A DNA stretch of 64,000 bases. Source: Carettochelys insculpta. Its lineage: Eukaryota; Chordata; Testudines; Carettochelyidae. The stretch spans positions 204,087,501-204,151,500 of the forward strand of contig NC_134139.1 of the NCBI RefSeq assembly GCF_033958435.1, written 5' to 3'. Positions 11,675 to 22,459 of this stretch are shown here, piece by piece. The translations under genes and the position numbers were made by a program. The notes beneath the pieces were generated by a model. It searched no databases, had not been told where the DNA came from, and saw only the letters and a list, made by a program, of their open reading frames with translations. Every line of letters starts with the position of its first letter. Positions within the stretch are counted from its first letter, which is position 1.

Positions 11675-11946
11675 CAGTGGTGTTCAATAGAAATTAAAGG
11701 ATTGCCAACCCTCCCCCCACCCCACCCAAAATGTAGCAACTCACCAGAGCCCCATGGCAAAGCTCTGTGCCAGAGCCACAGGAGTAGCTGCAGCTGCCAC
11801 CACACACCATGTCCCACCAAGTGATGAGCTGCATGCACAGAGTGGGTGGAGGACGCTCCATGTGTGTGGCTCTAAGGAGCCACATTTTGCCATACTGCAG
11901 TGTCCAGTTCGCCACATGTGGTGAACAAGTATACTGGCCACCATGG
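11675..11946. mobile_element. hAT-like MITE with perfect 8-bp target duplication
   Basis: The direct repeat TCTTAAAC occurs at 11667-11674 and 11947-11954. The enclosed 272 bp begin CAGTGGTG and end with the reverse complement of CCATGGTGGCC. An 8-bp duplication with CAGTGGTG-type ends is the hAT signature. The interior is CA-rich and non-coding. Confidence 0.8.
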
Positions 11947-12075
11947 TCTTAAACTATGCTGGTTCATACTTATATAAGCTTTCTGCAGAGTTTGAAATGT
12001 TGCATATTAAGGCAATTTGTGCTATATACTTATGAAACCTGGACAACATACAAGCGTCACTTGAAGAATATAATA

Positions 12076-12295
12076 TGTGGAGATACACATCTCCTAAAAC
12101 CAGAAGGGACCTCAGGAAGTCACTGAGTCCAGTCCCCTACCCTCTGGCAGGACTAAGCAGCATCCCTGACAGACTTTTTTTTTTTTTTTAAATCTGTTTT
12201 GTCTCCAATTCCTAAATGGACCCCTCAAGGACTGGGCTCAGAACCCTGGGTTTAGCAGGCCAATGCTCAAACCATTGAAATATTCCTCAGCCCCC
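12076..12295 (-). mobile_element. CR1 LINE 3' end
   Basis: It begins GGAGATACACATCTCCTAAA, then ACCAGAAGGGACCTCAGGAA, then 'GAGTCCAGTCCCCTACCCTC', the reverse complement of a CR1 3' terminus. A T tract at 12175-12189 interrupts it. The end reads 'GGTTTAGCAGGCCAATGCTC AAACC', another familiar CR1 UTR word. Confidence 0.8.
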
Positions 12296-12299
12296 CATC

Positions 12300-12830
12300 A
12301 TCACCATTGTGCTTCAAGAGAATCCTAAATATCTCTTGGGACGATAGGCGCACAAACACTAGTGTCCTGGAAGAGTCAAACACGATCAGTATTGAAGCCA
12401 TTATCATTCATCGACAACTTTGTGGGACTGGTCACGCGGTTCGGATGTCTGATCAGCGCCTCCCAAAACAGATTCTGTTTTCTGAATTAGAGGAAGGACA
12501 GAGGAGCTTTGGGTGTCAGTGGAAGTGATCTAAGGACACGCTGAAGGCACAGATGGAAAAAGTGCAGCATCGGTGTCAACACTTGGGAGGACCTTGCCCA
12601 AGACTGTCCCCGGCAGAGAACAATAATCCATGCGGGGGTGGCGCAATTTGAGAGGTCCTGCCACAGCGCAGACAAGGAGAGGTGGAGAAGAAAAGAGCAT
12701 CAAAAATGCCCCACACCCCTCCAACAGCTGCTAACACTTGCCCCTTCTGTGAAAGACCTGCCACTCCAGAATTGGGCTGATCAGCCACTAACAGACTCGC
12801 AAATAGAAGGGTGACATGCAGACGTTCTAC
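12300..12830 (+). pseudogene. Non-LTR retrotransposon ORF2 C-terminus
   Basis: 12307-12528 encodes FKRILNISWDDRRTNTSVLE, SNTISIEAIIIHRQLCGTGH and VRMSDQRLPKQILFSELEEG, the segment between the RT thumb and the C-terminal zinc knuckle of a common vertebrate LINE. After a frame change near 12525 the text continues as CSIGVNTWEDLAQD and a CPFC.RPATPELG-like knuckle in alternate frames. It is a dead fragment of a relative of the 3330-3790 element in the opposite orientation. Confidence 0.75.
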
Positions 12831-12935
12831 TCGTTACTGAGTGATTGGCAAGAAGGTGATTTGAAACACAGTATGCTAACATGTTAGCTTTCAAGATGCA
12901 TCACTACCTGTATGACTCGGACTGCATAAAGAAGT

Positions 12936-13015
12936 GGGTCTGTCCCAGGAAAACTCATCACCTAATATTTTATTTTGTTAATCTTTTAAAGTGCTACATG
13001 ACTGCTTTTTCATTT
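12936..13015 (-). mobile_element. Cry-type SINE fragment
   Basis: Reverse complement of the SINE 3' half: GAAGTGGGTCTGTCCCAGGA, 'CTCATCACCTAATA', 'TTTTGTTAATCTTTTAAAGT', 'GCTACATGACTGCTTTTTC'. Confidence 0.8.
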
Positions 13016-15000
13016 TTATCCTGTCAGTAATAAAGCTTTTCATTTTTGGTATTCAGATTTTCAAGTGTATTTCTTCCCTAACAACTTAACCAGGGGGCTT
13101 GAAAAATTTACCAAACACCAACAAGTTTGTGGACCAAGACTAGTTTCCAGACTTAAACACAGTGGTGCCCTTTTGGCCCATCTGCTTTCTAGGCATTCCT
13201 TGCTGTTTATGGTGCTGAAGACCTTTCATGTCTTGTTGGCTGAACTGCATCCCCCTTTAATTCCAGGCTCATCTCACTTTCCCTCCACCTCTCTGCCACC
13301 CCCTCCTCCCCCACACAAATGCCAGATAATCCATATTTCTTCCTTCCTCCATCATAATAGTAGGGATTCTCCAAAAATAAATCAGGTTAATACTATTCCC
13401 CGTTCATCCCTCAAATTCATTGAATCCTCTACTAGGGTGACTCCGTCAGCAGGAATGAGCTACATGCTTTCCTCTCTGTTGGTGGTGGTCAGAAATCACT
13501 GCTGTGGTGTTCTTACTCTGTCAAATGATAACCATTCAACTATGTGCATGTACTTCCTCTATACGCTGCCCTGACTCTGTGCAGATAGTCAGCACAGCAA
13601 ATCCTGAGAGAACCTCCATAAAGACCACAAAATATGATAAGGTGGAAAGGGGCCCAGTCAGGTTTATTGTCAACAAAGCATCCTGGCTCAGTGACTACAA
13701 ATACACTTGCACATATGTGCTTTTTGTAATGGACTCAGCATAGTCAGTGGTGGGATTTTCCACTGCACCTTAGGCTGGACAAGGACAGCCCTTACAAGAA
13801 ACATTTTTATACATAGATATGAAAAGTTACACATCAGTCCTGATGTATTAGGATGCCACCATTCCTAGCTACTACCTCTGTAAATGGTGGTTTTGATCAA
13901 AACGTCGCTATCTATTAGACTGTTGCACTGGACCCTGATCTGAATCTGGGTCGGTATGTTCCTGTTAGCTGTGGGAAATGCTCTGGAATGTGTTTGACTG
14001 GTGCTTAGTACCTCTTAGGTATGAGTGATTCTGCAATTCAGCCCTGGTCCTGACAGGTTCTATAAGCAGGGCCTGTATCTTGCTCACGGTTTCATTTTGC
14101 TTTGTATTTGCAAAGTCTTGACTACTTTTATCAGTCCTGTGATCAATATGTGCTTATGTTTCAGACCTCTTTATTTCAGTGGGTAGTGCTGGTGGGTGGC
14201 TATGACATGCAGAGAGCTATGTCCTGGAGTGGTTCCAGGAGTGATACCCTCAATTGCTGGAGGAAGAGGTGGTAACAGCCTTTACTCATCTCTCCCCACC
14301 ACCCAATTCTGTAGTAGATTTTCCTCTCCCAGTCAGTAGTCACTGCACACTGAGGCTCTCTTTAGACATGACACTGGTTACACACAGATCATGTTTGAAG
14401 GTTACCTATAGTCATAAGTGCTAGATGATTTATTTTAAATGGCCGGTTTAAGTCTTCAGAAGTTGCTATCTCTTATCAAGGAAAGATTTTTACTGGTCTT
14501 GGGCAAGTGGATTTTTTTCAACCCCTGGATTTAACACTGTATGAATTAATGCTCAGTGAATACCAATTTGATCTTAATTGGATGCAATTGTAGATTTCCA
14601 CCCCTCTCGCCCATGGTACTCTGGAATTCTCAAGAGCCCATCTGAGCATGGGTGTAGAGTGAGAAGAGGAGTCTCAGCTGGCTGAACAAAACTCTAACAC
14701 TTATCTTTGCAAATTAAAGTGGTTATCATTGGCATTCAGCAGCCCCTAAAATACTGTATAAAGACCATATTTAGCAGAAGTGCAAATTAAAAATTAAGTA
14801 CCTTTTTCAGTACCTCTAATCAGAATTGAAGAATTTAAAAATTAAGTGAGAAAGGAGTTCTGTTTTGAACAGATGGCTTTTCTTGATAGTGCTATATGCA
14901 TAATTAAATGTGTATTTGCTGCCTTTTAACAACGTTGAACTTAAAACTTTTTGTCAAAACTGAGAGAGTGTGCTGTATACAACCGTCTGGTGTGCTAACC
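13016..15000. other. No gene recognised
   Basis: Non-coding. It contains a 169-codon frame (13065-13574) with no recognisable domain, and pyrimidine-rich stretches. No exon or named repeat was supported. Confidence 0.45.
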
Positions 15001-15396
15001 CAGTGGTTCCAAACCTTTTCATCAACACAACATGCTTAAGTGACACAAACAATTCCACGGCACACCCACTTTTTCCGGCTGAATTGATTGCTCATAAATG
15101 CAGAGTCACGGCAGGGGAGGAGGAGAATTGATGACCTTGGGCTGGCTGGGGATTCACGCACCAAGGCTGACCAGCTCCATGCTAGCTGGAACTCAGGCAA
15201 TTTCCCCTTTAAAGAGGCTTTGCAAAGGGCTGTGCGAGGGAAATGGATGACTCCACGCAAGCTGGGACTCAGGCATCCTTGCTGCTTGAGCCCTCAACTG
15301 GCATGAAGTCATCTAAGTGTGCTGTGAAATGTTATCAGTTACCACCTGCCCTTGACGCCGATGAAATTTTCATGGCATGCTGGTTGAAAACCACTG
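15001..15396. mobile_element. hAT-like MITE
   Basis: Begins CAGTGGTTCCAAACCTTTTC and ends TGGTTGAAAACCACTG, giving inverted CAGTGGTT ends. The flanking 8-mers TGCTAACC (14993-15000) and CACTAAAT (15397-15404) agree at only 4 of 8 positions, so the target duplication is weak. The interior is non-coding. Confidence 0.7.
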
Positions 15397-15952
15397 CACT
15401 AAATTATAGGCAATGTTTATGGCTTATTATGAGATACCATCAAGTTTGGGAGTAAATGCCTATAAATCCTTTTGTCCCATCCCATTAACTACTCCTTTTT
15501 GCACTATGTTTTTGCTGTCCCCTCACTGTCAGAAACATGAATGCAAAACTAATTAGCAGTCAGTTTTAAGTACAGGACAGGGCATTTTTTTGATGTTTGC
15601 ACAACCAAAGTGTCTGTATCGAATGTGATGGGGTCAGTCACAGAGACACCTTTTAAGACTCATCTGATGTGGTGATCCTACTACTCATCAAGTTGCCTAC
15701 GTACCCTTTACAAAAGCCCACCACCCTGTTCTGCTGAGCCAGAATCTGTGGTCTCCTCCAACAAAGGCATAGATTTGGGACTCTCATAGCCCACAGCAGA
15801 GTGACACAGACGCTGAGATCCACTCAGCTCTGTGAATTCTCAATGGACTTGACGCAGCACCCATGTACCTGGCCCCATTGGGACCAAAACCCTAAATAAA
15901 TTGGTCATACTATGCATAAAGCTTATACAGAGTGATCTTGTAAGTTATTTAT
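15397..15952. other. No gene recognised
   Basis: Non-coding, no named repeat. Confidence 0.4.
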
Positions 15953-16127
15953 CAGAGAGGTAGCCAAGTTAGTCTGTATCTTCAAAAACAACAAGAAATT
16001 CTGTGGTACCTTATAGACTAACAGATATTTTGGAGCATAAGCCGAAGTAGGTCTTTGGGCACGAAAGCTTGTGCTCCAAAATATGTTAGTCTATAAGGTG
16101 CCACAGGACTTCTTGTTGTTTTCTTAA
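15953..16127. mobile_element. Foldback Cry-type SINE pair
   Basis: The plus-oriented SINE head and body (AGAGAGGTAGCCAAGTTAGT, CTTATAGACTAACAGATATT, TTGGAGCATAAGC) is followed at about 16055 by a minus-oriented copy of the same body (GCTCCAAAATATGTTAGTCT, ATAAGGTGCCACAGGACTTC, TTGTTGTTTTC). The halves form a hairpin with arms of about 60 bases and a short unpaired centre containing 'GAAGTAGGTCTTTGGGCACG'. Confidence 0.8.
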
Positions 16128-16645
16128 GTTATTTGCCACCTTTATCAATGAAAGAGGTGCACAGCTGTTGTTGTTTTTCCCCCCCCACCCTGGGCAACTA
16201 TTATTTGCACTGTTTATTAATAAACAGAAATGATTTTGTTAGGTATAAAAAGTAGGATTTAAGTGATTGCAAGTGATAACAGATCAAGGCTACGTCTACA
16301 CGTGAACGCTACATCAAAATAGCTTATTTCGATGTAGCGACATTGAAATAGGCTACTTCAATGAATAACGTCTACACGTCCTCCAGGGCTGATGCTGTCG
16401 GCGTTCAACGTTGACGTTGGGCAGCACCACATCGAAATAGGCGCTGCGAGGGAACGTCTACACACCAAAGCAGCACACATTGAAATAAGGGTGCCAGGAA
16501 CAGCTGCAGACAGGGTCACAGGGCGGACTAGCGCTTCCGGGGTAACAGCTAGCCGCTCCCTAAAAGGGCCCCTCCCAGACACACTCAGCCTGCACAGCAC
16601 GCGGTCTGCAGATCCATAGGCACGCACGCCTCGAGCGACACAGTC

Positions 16646-16870
16646 TTGGACCCCCAGCAGCAGCCAGAGGTCCACACAGCCGCCCCTGTAGGAGCAGCGC
16701 TCGCCCTGCTCCATGCCATGCAGGAGGCAGCTGAGACATCCTTGCCACAGAGGAGGAGCTGCCCGCAGGGCAGAAGGATGCAACCCCCAACCCTGCAGCA
16801 CCCCGCCCGCCCCCCCCCGCCTCATACGCTGCCGGCTGTGGAGCTACCCCACCAGCACCAACTGGTGGGG
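16646..16870 (+). pseudogene. Harbinger transposase N-terminal remnant
   Basis: The frame starts MDPQQQPEVH and runs through ALALLHAMQEAAETSLPQ to a proline-rich stretch and VELPHQHQLVG. It parallels residues 1 to about 75 of the intact transposase at 58676-58185 (MDPQQQQQQQ..., ALAHAMWEAAEYLLAPG, LWSYPTSTDWWE). Similarity stops near 16870, the deletion joint, and the reading continues antisense through the Myb gene. The catalytic domain is missing. Confidence 0.8.
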
Positions 16871-17430
16871 CCCCCGGGGTGCGGGGCTTACCTCCAGGGT
16901 GGACTCCGCCTCTGGGGCCTGCTGGGGCTCGTCGGCCGATGTATCAAGCGTGGCCAGAGGGGAGGAGGTGTGCTGGGGGCCCAGGATGTCCCTGAGCTCC
17001 CTGTAAAAGGGACAAGTGATGAGGGCGACCCCAGATCGGCCGGCCGCATCCTGGGCCCAGGCGTAACCCTGCTGCAGCTCCTTCACTTTACTGTGGACAT
17101 GATCCGGAGTGCAGGCAGGGTGACCCTGGGCGGCCAGGCCCTCGGCCAGCCGAGTGAACGCATCCACGTTCCGCCTCTTGCTCCCCATTACCTGGAGCAC
17201 CTCCTCCTCACTCCAGAGCCCCAGCAGGTCCCGAAGCTCAGCCTTCGTCCAGGAGGGGCCCCGCTGCCGCTTCCCAGCCTGGCTGCTGGTCTGGGAGCCC
17301 TGGCTCCCCTTGTGGGGGGTGCCCTGGGGGCGCTTTGGGGGCTTGGGGGGCAGCCATCACAGCGGTGGGCGGCTGTTCTGGCTGCAGAGGAACGTGCAGG
17401 CTGGCCGCGTGGCTGGGCTGCCGCCTGCAC
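16871..17430 (-). pseudogene. Harbinger Myb-like protein remnant
   Basis: Minus-strand 17200-16871 encodes QVMGSKRRNVDAFTRLAEGL, TPDHVHSKVKELQQGYAWAQ and CPFYRELRDILGPQH, matching the Myb/trihelix domain of the intact copy at 54808-55471. The N-terminal part lies in other frames (17188-17501), so at least one frameshift separates it. The end is fused to the transposase remnant by the internal deletion. It is non-functional. Confidence 0.8.
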
Positions 17431-18272
17431 GCTCTCTCAGCTTCCTGCACAGGAAGGCAGGGGGCGGGGAGCTTTAAGGGGCTGCTGCACACGGCGACCA
17501 TCGAGCTCAGGGGCTGGAGAGAGCGTCTCTCAACCCCTCAGCTGATGGCTGCCATGGCGGACCCCGCAATTTCAATGTTGCGGGACGCGCAACGACTACA
17601 TGTTCACTACTTCGACGTTGAACGTCGAAGTAGGGCGCTATTCCCATCTCCTGATGGGGGTAGCGACTTCGACATCTCGCCGCCTTACGTTGATGTCAAC
17701 TTCAAAATAGCGCCCGCCACGTGTAGCCGTGACGGGCGCTATTTCGAAGTTGGTGCGGCTACTTCGAAGTAGCCGGCACGTGTAGACGCGGCCTAAAATA
17801 AGTTACTAAGCAAAATAAAACAAAACACACCACCCAATACTCTAAAAAACTTTACATGCAATTTCTTACCCAACAGTACTTCTAATAATTTTTTCTTGCA
17901 AGCTCAGCAGCCTCTGGGCCTCTTCCTTCCCCCTACTCAGTCTTAGGGTATGTCTTCGCTAAACAGAAGATCCACCCGGTTAGGTTTCATCTCCTGGGGT
18001 TGGATTTTGCGTGTCTAGTGGTGACGTGCGAAATTGAACTGTCAGGGTTGACCCCTGTATTCCTCCATCTCACAAAGAGTAAGGGAGGTCTGTTATAGAT
18101 TACAAGCTCATTGAGTCAGGAGCTTTCTTCTGCTGTTTTTATATAGTGCCTTGCACAATGGGCCTTGACTTTTGGTTAACCATTAGGGAATACTGTAGTA
18201 AAAGTAATGAAATAGCTTTAGTATTTGGTGATCAACTGTACAGGATTGATCTGTTGTTTGGGGACCGTACTA

Positions 18273-18420
18273 CTGTAAAAGTTCTGTTATCCGGCACCCT
18301 GGGGAAGTGAGGGTGCCAGATAATCAAATGTGCTGGATACTGGAGCAGGGCTGGTGGCCCTACTCCAACAGCCCCACTGCATGCCAATTGTCTGTGTGCC
18401 AGATGACCAGACTTTTACTC
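18273..18420. mobile_element. Short pogo/Tigger-type MITE
   Basis: Left end TGTAAAAGTTCTGTTATCCG pairs with the right end, reverse complemented AGTAAAAGTCTGGTCATCTG. Both sides carry a TA dinucleotide (18271-18272 and 18421-18422), the target duplication of Tc1/mariner/pogo elements. Only about 148 bp, non-coding. Confidence 0.6.
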
Positions 18421-18574
18421 TACCAACATAAGGGGGAGGTGTGAATTGTGATGCAAGCCTGGGAGAAACAGCAGTGACTCCAGAACTTTTGGATGTAGAA
18501 GACCACATACTTGTTATATTATGAGCTCACCCCAGCCTCGTAGCACACAGAGAATAAAATGGGAGCTGCTTTTA

Positions 18575-19440
18575 CAGTGAAAAACGGGTCACAATCAATG
18601 TCTGGAAACTTGTAACTCTGCATTGCTTCTAAACAGTGGGCCCTCCTTTTGAAGCTGGAAATTCATTACCACCCCAGTGTGCATGGCAATTAAGCATGTC
18701 CTGCTCCTCAGGGATGTCATGCTGGATGATGTATAGGCAACAATAGATGGATTTGAGGCAATGGGCTTTCCTGATTGTGGTGAAGGGGATAGATAAGATG
18801 GGTATTCTGATAATGGTCCTCTGACCTTTCCTGTACATATGTAAACAGAAAGGGATATTTTTCCGTGGTTATGCAAGTGTTGGTGGATCACTCTGGATGA
18901 TTTACTGACATCAGCAAAAGTCCACGGCGCTGGCATTTTTGGGAATATAGGACATTTTGGAAGGTTGAGAGAAGGGACATCTTTCTGAAGCTATCCTATT
19001 GATATAAATGAGATTGCAAGGATAGTTGTGATTTTCAAGACTCCTTTTCTTCCCATGCTCATGAAGCAATGTAATAAATATCTGGGCAGAAGCAAGGACA
19101 GATTTAACTATTGCCTGAGCTGGTACAGGGTGATTGTGAAGTGTACTTCTGGAAGATGGAAGGAGATATTTCATGATCAGCATGGCCCTCAGTGAGGAAA
19201 ATATTCCTTTTATTGATGTATATTGGTGGTTGCATAACTTCCGCATGGCCAAATTGGGGTGTGCTTTTGCCAGAATGGAGGAATGAAGTGGACAAGCAGT
19301 CTGCTGAGTTTGAACAGCCTGATACAAGATCAGTTGCAAGTGTGGCTTGTGGGGTTTTTTGTTTAAACAAAAAGTGCAATACAAGGTCATTAAAGCTGTA
19401 TCACAGTGAACAGCTGTTGTGCATTTTATATCACGTGTGT
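18575..19440 (+). pseudogene. PIF/Harbinger transposase fossil, HARBI1-like lineage
   Basis: Plus-strand text in shifting frames follows the DDE_Tnp_4 order: RVTINVWKLVT (18593), then AIKHVLLLRDVMLDDV, then IDGFEAMGFPDCGE, then LLTSAKVHGAGIF, then PFLPMLMKQCNKYLGRSKDRFNYCLS, then a VECAFGRLKGRWR-like stretch degraded to IVKCTSGRWKEIF, then LHNF near 19230, and LLPEWRNEVDKQSAEFEQPD (19260-19330). The second acidic position of 'HDAR' is G here, the 'GD' before the P-rich helix is lost, and the E of 'VECAFG' is K. Several frameshifts and stops are present. The text does not resemble the 54385 family closely, so it is a separate, older Harbinger lineage. Confidence 0.72.
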
Positions 19441-19843
19441 ACATAAACATAAAATATATGGTTCTCACTATTGTTCCATATTCACTGTATAGGTTAGTAG
19501 CAGTGTCCAAAGGCACCATGCATCTACACAGTTAGGTTCTGTGTAAGCATAATTAGAAATGGTCTCTGTCCTGAAAAGCTTGGCACCTAATTAAAGACAA
19601 GCTATAAGAGACTGATATACTGTTGCACAACATGGGAACTTCTTTTTAGTGCTTATGTTTCCACTAAGTGAAGTCTGACATATGATCACTTTTATGACAT
19701 TCCTAACTTCTTCCATAAGGTAGCTTTCGCTTGGGAGAATGATGGTAAAGCTGGCATATTCATAAGACCACATATGGCTTACTACTGATGTTTTCCACAA
19801 AGCTGGAGCCTGCTGCTATTTAATTTACTGTTTTGTTTTCTAG

Positions 19844-20040
19844 CCGTTTCATCCTATGGTCAATTTGGAATGCTCCAGGGACTTCCGGCCATTTCTATGT
19901 GCCCTGTATGCTCCAGTCTGTATGGAATATGGACGTGTAATTCTCCCATGTCGCAGGCTTTGTCAACGTGCATACAGCGAATGTTCCAAACTCATGGAGA
20001 TGTTTGGTGTCTCTTGGCCAGAGGATATGGAATGCAGCAG
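19844..20040 (+). CDS. FZD3: FZD3 exon: second half of the cysteine-rich domain
   Basis: Frizzled-3 is a seven-pass Wnt receptor of the plasma membrane that acts mainly in planar cell polarity and axon guidance. This exon encodes PFHPMVNLECSRDFRPFLCA to FGVSWPEDMECSR, the C-terminal part of the extracellular Wnt-binding domain. Seven cysteines are visible (LEC, FLC, PVC, LPC, RLC, SEC, MEC). The wording matches FZD3 as I know it and differs clearly from FZD6. A TTTTCTAG acceptor precedes 19844, and the donor AG|GTCAGC follows 20040. The exon is 197 nt and ends two bases into an Arg codon, completed by the first base at 22460. The upstream exon with signal peptide and first CRD cysteines was not found in 1-19843. 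Confidence 0.96.
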
Positions 20041-20061
20041 GTCAGCAAATCTGTGTGTGGA

Positions 20062-20092
<31 letters not shown>

Positions 20093-22459
20093 CACCATCT
20101 AAAAAAATTAATGTGTTCCAGGATGTTTTAAAATGTCTCTTTTCCAGCCCAGCAATATGTTTTCCACTACAAACAATAGTCCTATTTTCCTTCCTTTTGT
20201 GTGGTATCAGCCCATTTCCTGGGAAGGAAACTACTTTCATATTTCTCTCATTACCAAACATATACAAAAAGCCCCATCCCCCAAAAACATTTATATGTGA
20301 CGGGGGTAAATTGGGTGTTCATATTTTTAAGGGAATTAATAAGACAGTTCCTTTTTATTCCTCCTGAGTGCGTGCGCGCACATGCACGCACAGAGTGTTT
20401 GCCCAATGCACCAGTCTGGTTAAAGCTGTGCTAGGCAGCCATAGGTAACATTTGATACCTTTAAAAACCAGTGTTACAAACTGTACTGTACTGAGGTAAG
20501 CACAGTTTTCTATTACGTTTAATGGGAGAGTAAAATGTTATTTAAAAGAACCTTCAACTTCTTATTTGAAAAAGCAAGCATCCCTGGAGAGAATGCAAAG
20601 AAAACATTTCCCTGTTACTTTAAGGAGGTAGCTTTGTAGCTTGTTGTGAGGAGATGATGATCAAACTGTTTCAGAGTAGAACTCAGCATCCGCAGACTGA
20701 AAATATCAATGAGTACTTTTATTCAAGCTGCTTTTGATGGCATGTACCCTCTTCTTTGTAATCTCTCTGTTCTTTAGTTCATTTAAAAGTGGTATTGGTC
20801 TACCTATGGAGTTAGGCTGAGAATTCTTCGCCAGTTTCACTCTTTTTTTTGGGTGACTCATTCCTGATTTTCCCAAAAGATTGTTTTTTAAGCTTTCTAT
20901 TTCCCATGCTACTATTGCAAGTACAGTAATACCATGAACACTGTTGTCAGTCCAAACACACACGTCATGAGTCAGATCCTCAAATGGTGTGGTTGTTTTA
21001 ACTGCCGTCTTTCAGCTTTTGAGCCAACCCATAAAGTGTGCATGTGTCTCAGGTCCAAAATGGAATCTTAAGTACATATAATTTTGACCATCCTACTTAA
21101 GGGAGGACTCCACTTACTCTCTCCTAGATTCCAGACTTGGAAGCTGCTTATTTAGTTAGTTTTCCCTCTTCCTTTATTGCTTTTCTCAGCCCCTACTCTA
21201 ATTGTCCTCTTGAGTGGCCTTCCTGCTTTTCATGGTCTACCACATTTTTCCCATGAATGCCCTCAGCCCTTTCCTGCACTAGTATTACCCTGACCAGTCC
21301 CAGGCTCTTCTGTGCCTGGTTCTTCACATTCCAGTATCTGTGCTCACTCTCTTGCTTACCATGTTCTGCTGCCATTCATTGGCTTTTCTTCTGTTCCACT
21401 TCCTTGTTTCCTCAGTGTCTGCCTAGATACCTAACCATAGCGGCTTTAGTCTTATTTAAATGGTGAGAGTTAGTGATGAATGTTCCCTGTAACTTTTTCG
21501 ATGCATGTAATAAATTGTGTTATTGAGGCATATGCAGATGTGCGCCACCAGTTGAAACACATGCTTCCAGCTGTTGGCACTCTGCTAATCAGCTGGACAG
21601 CATTTGAATTGCTCTTGGGTAGCCTCCTGAATGCTCGGCTTACAGGGAGCACTGCTGGTGACCGTAATACGAGGTAGCCTTGCTACCGGAGTATCTGCAG
21701 TCTACTTGCACGGACTCCTGTCAAACGGCAACTGTCTTGCCTGGTACCCACCTCAGTGAAAGAAGGGGGAAGTTCCCGGACAAAGGAACTTTCAGGAGAG
21801 AAGGTGAGAATGGGGCAATCATGTACCAGATTTAAAGAGTTGAACGACTTGCAATAAAATTGACCTGGCAGCATTGGAAATTAGAGAGAAGAACATACTT
21901 TTTTTAGTTTAAGAAAGATCAAGAATAGTTCAGTAATGATAAACTGCTATTAAATGCAAAGCTAAATCTCTGCCTTAACTACACCAGTATACTACGTGGC
22001 AACTTACTAAAAATTAAAACATGAAATTTTATTGTTTTTTAGCAGATTAAAGCAATGACTTTTACAAGCACTGTAAAGTGTTCCTGACAGGAGACATGGC
22101 ATCTTGTGTGTCTACAGCACTAAACTCCCTGTCTGAGCTTAGGTTCCCCTTCCGCAGAGTGTTTATGCACGTGCTAGGTATGTGAGAAGCCTTGCTGAGT
22201 TTCCATTATGGAATTACTCCCACTGAATGTTAGTCATCAACTTAAGTGCTGTGCTGAATCTGACTGTACAGAGGGAGAATCAAATTTTTGGTCATGTGAT
22301 CCATTGATTACCTTTTTGTGTAGATTCTTTATTTCCATCCAGTTGTTGTTTTGTAAAGCTAGAGAGGTAATGCAGAAGAGGCCAGCCAGAGTATAGAGAC
22401 ATACAGAGAGAGAATGATATAATTTCTCTTTTTTTTTTTTTTTTTTTTTTTCCTTTCAG
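20041..22459 (+). other. FZD3 intron (2.4 kb)
   Basis: GT at 20041 and AG at 22458-22459 bound the intron. It includes T/A tracts (20060-20085), a (TG/CG)-rich patch near 20370-20395, a small MITE at 21480-21653 and a long T-rich polypyrimidine tract (22425-22457) directly before the acceptor. Confidence 0.9.
21480..21653. mobile_element. Short hAT-like MITE
   Basis: Ends TGTTCCCTGTAAC and, reverse complemented from the right, AGTGCTCCCTGTAAG are inverted. The flanking 8-mers 21472-21479 (AGTGATGA) and 21654-21661 (GCTGGTGA) agree at 5 of 8 positions. The 'GTTCCCT.TAA' terminus is common in turtle DNA. Confidence 0.5.

Larger units (their letters stand above)
16288..17793 (-). mobile_element. 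Harbinger deletion derivative (1.5 kb)
   Basis: The ends are inverted: left GGCTACGTCTACACGTG, right (reverse complemented) GGCCGCGTCTACACGTG. Flanking trinucleotides are CAA and TAA, compatible with the 3-bp TWA duplication of PIF/Harbinger after one change. The left 580 bp match the transposase-side end of the 54385-59036 element, and the right 900 bp match its Myb-side end. It is therefore the same family in opposite orientation with the middle 3 kb removed. Strand is given relative to the Myb gene of the full element. Confidence 0.88.

Noticed and set aside
13065..13574. 169-codon plus-strand frame
   Set aside because: No domain, low-complexity Pro/Ser region, no flanking splice signal that fits; taken as chance.
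15953..16127. tRNA gene in the SINE head
   Set aside because: Only a pol III promoter-like remnant; no cloverleaf can be formed.
16646..17545. 299-codon plus-strand frame
   Set aside because: The first 75 codons are the Harbinger transposase N-terminus; the rest is antisense to the Myb-like remnant and GC-rich, so it stays open by composition.
18911..19519. 202-codon minus-strand frame
   Set aside because: Lies antisense to the Harbinger transposase fossil; no domain recognisable on the minus strand.
1..19843. First FZD3 coding exon
   Set aside because: I looked for the signal peptide and the first half of the cysteine-rich domain and did not find them; probably upstream of the window.
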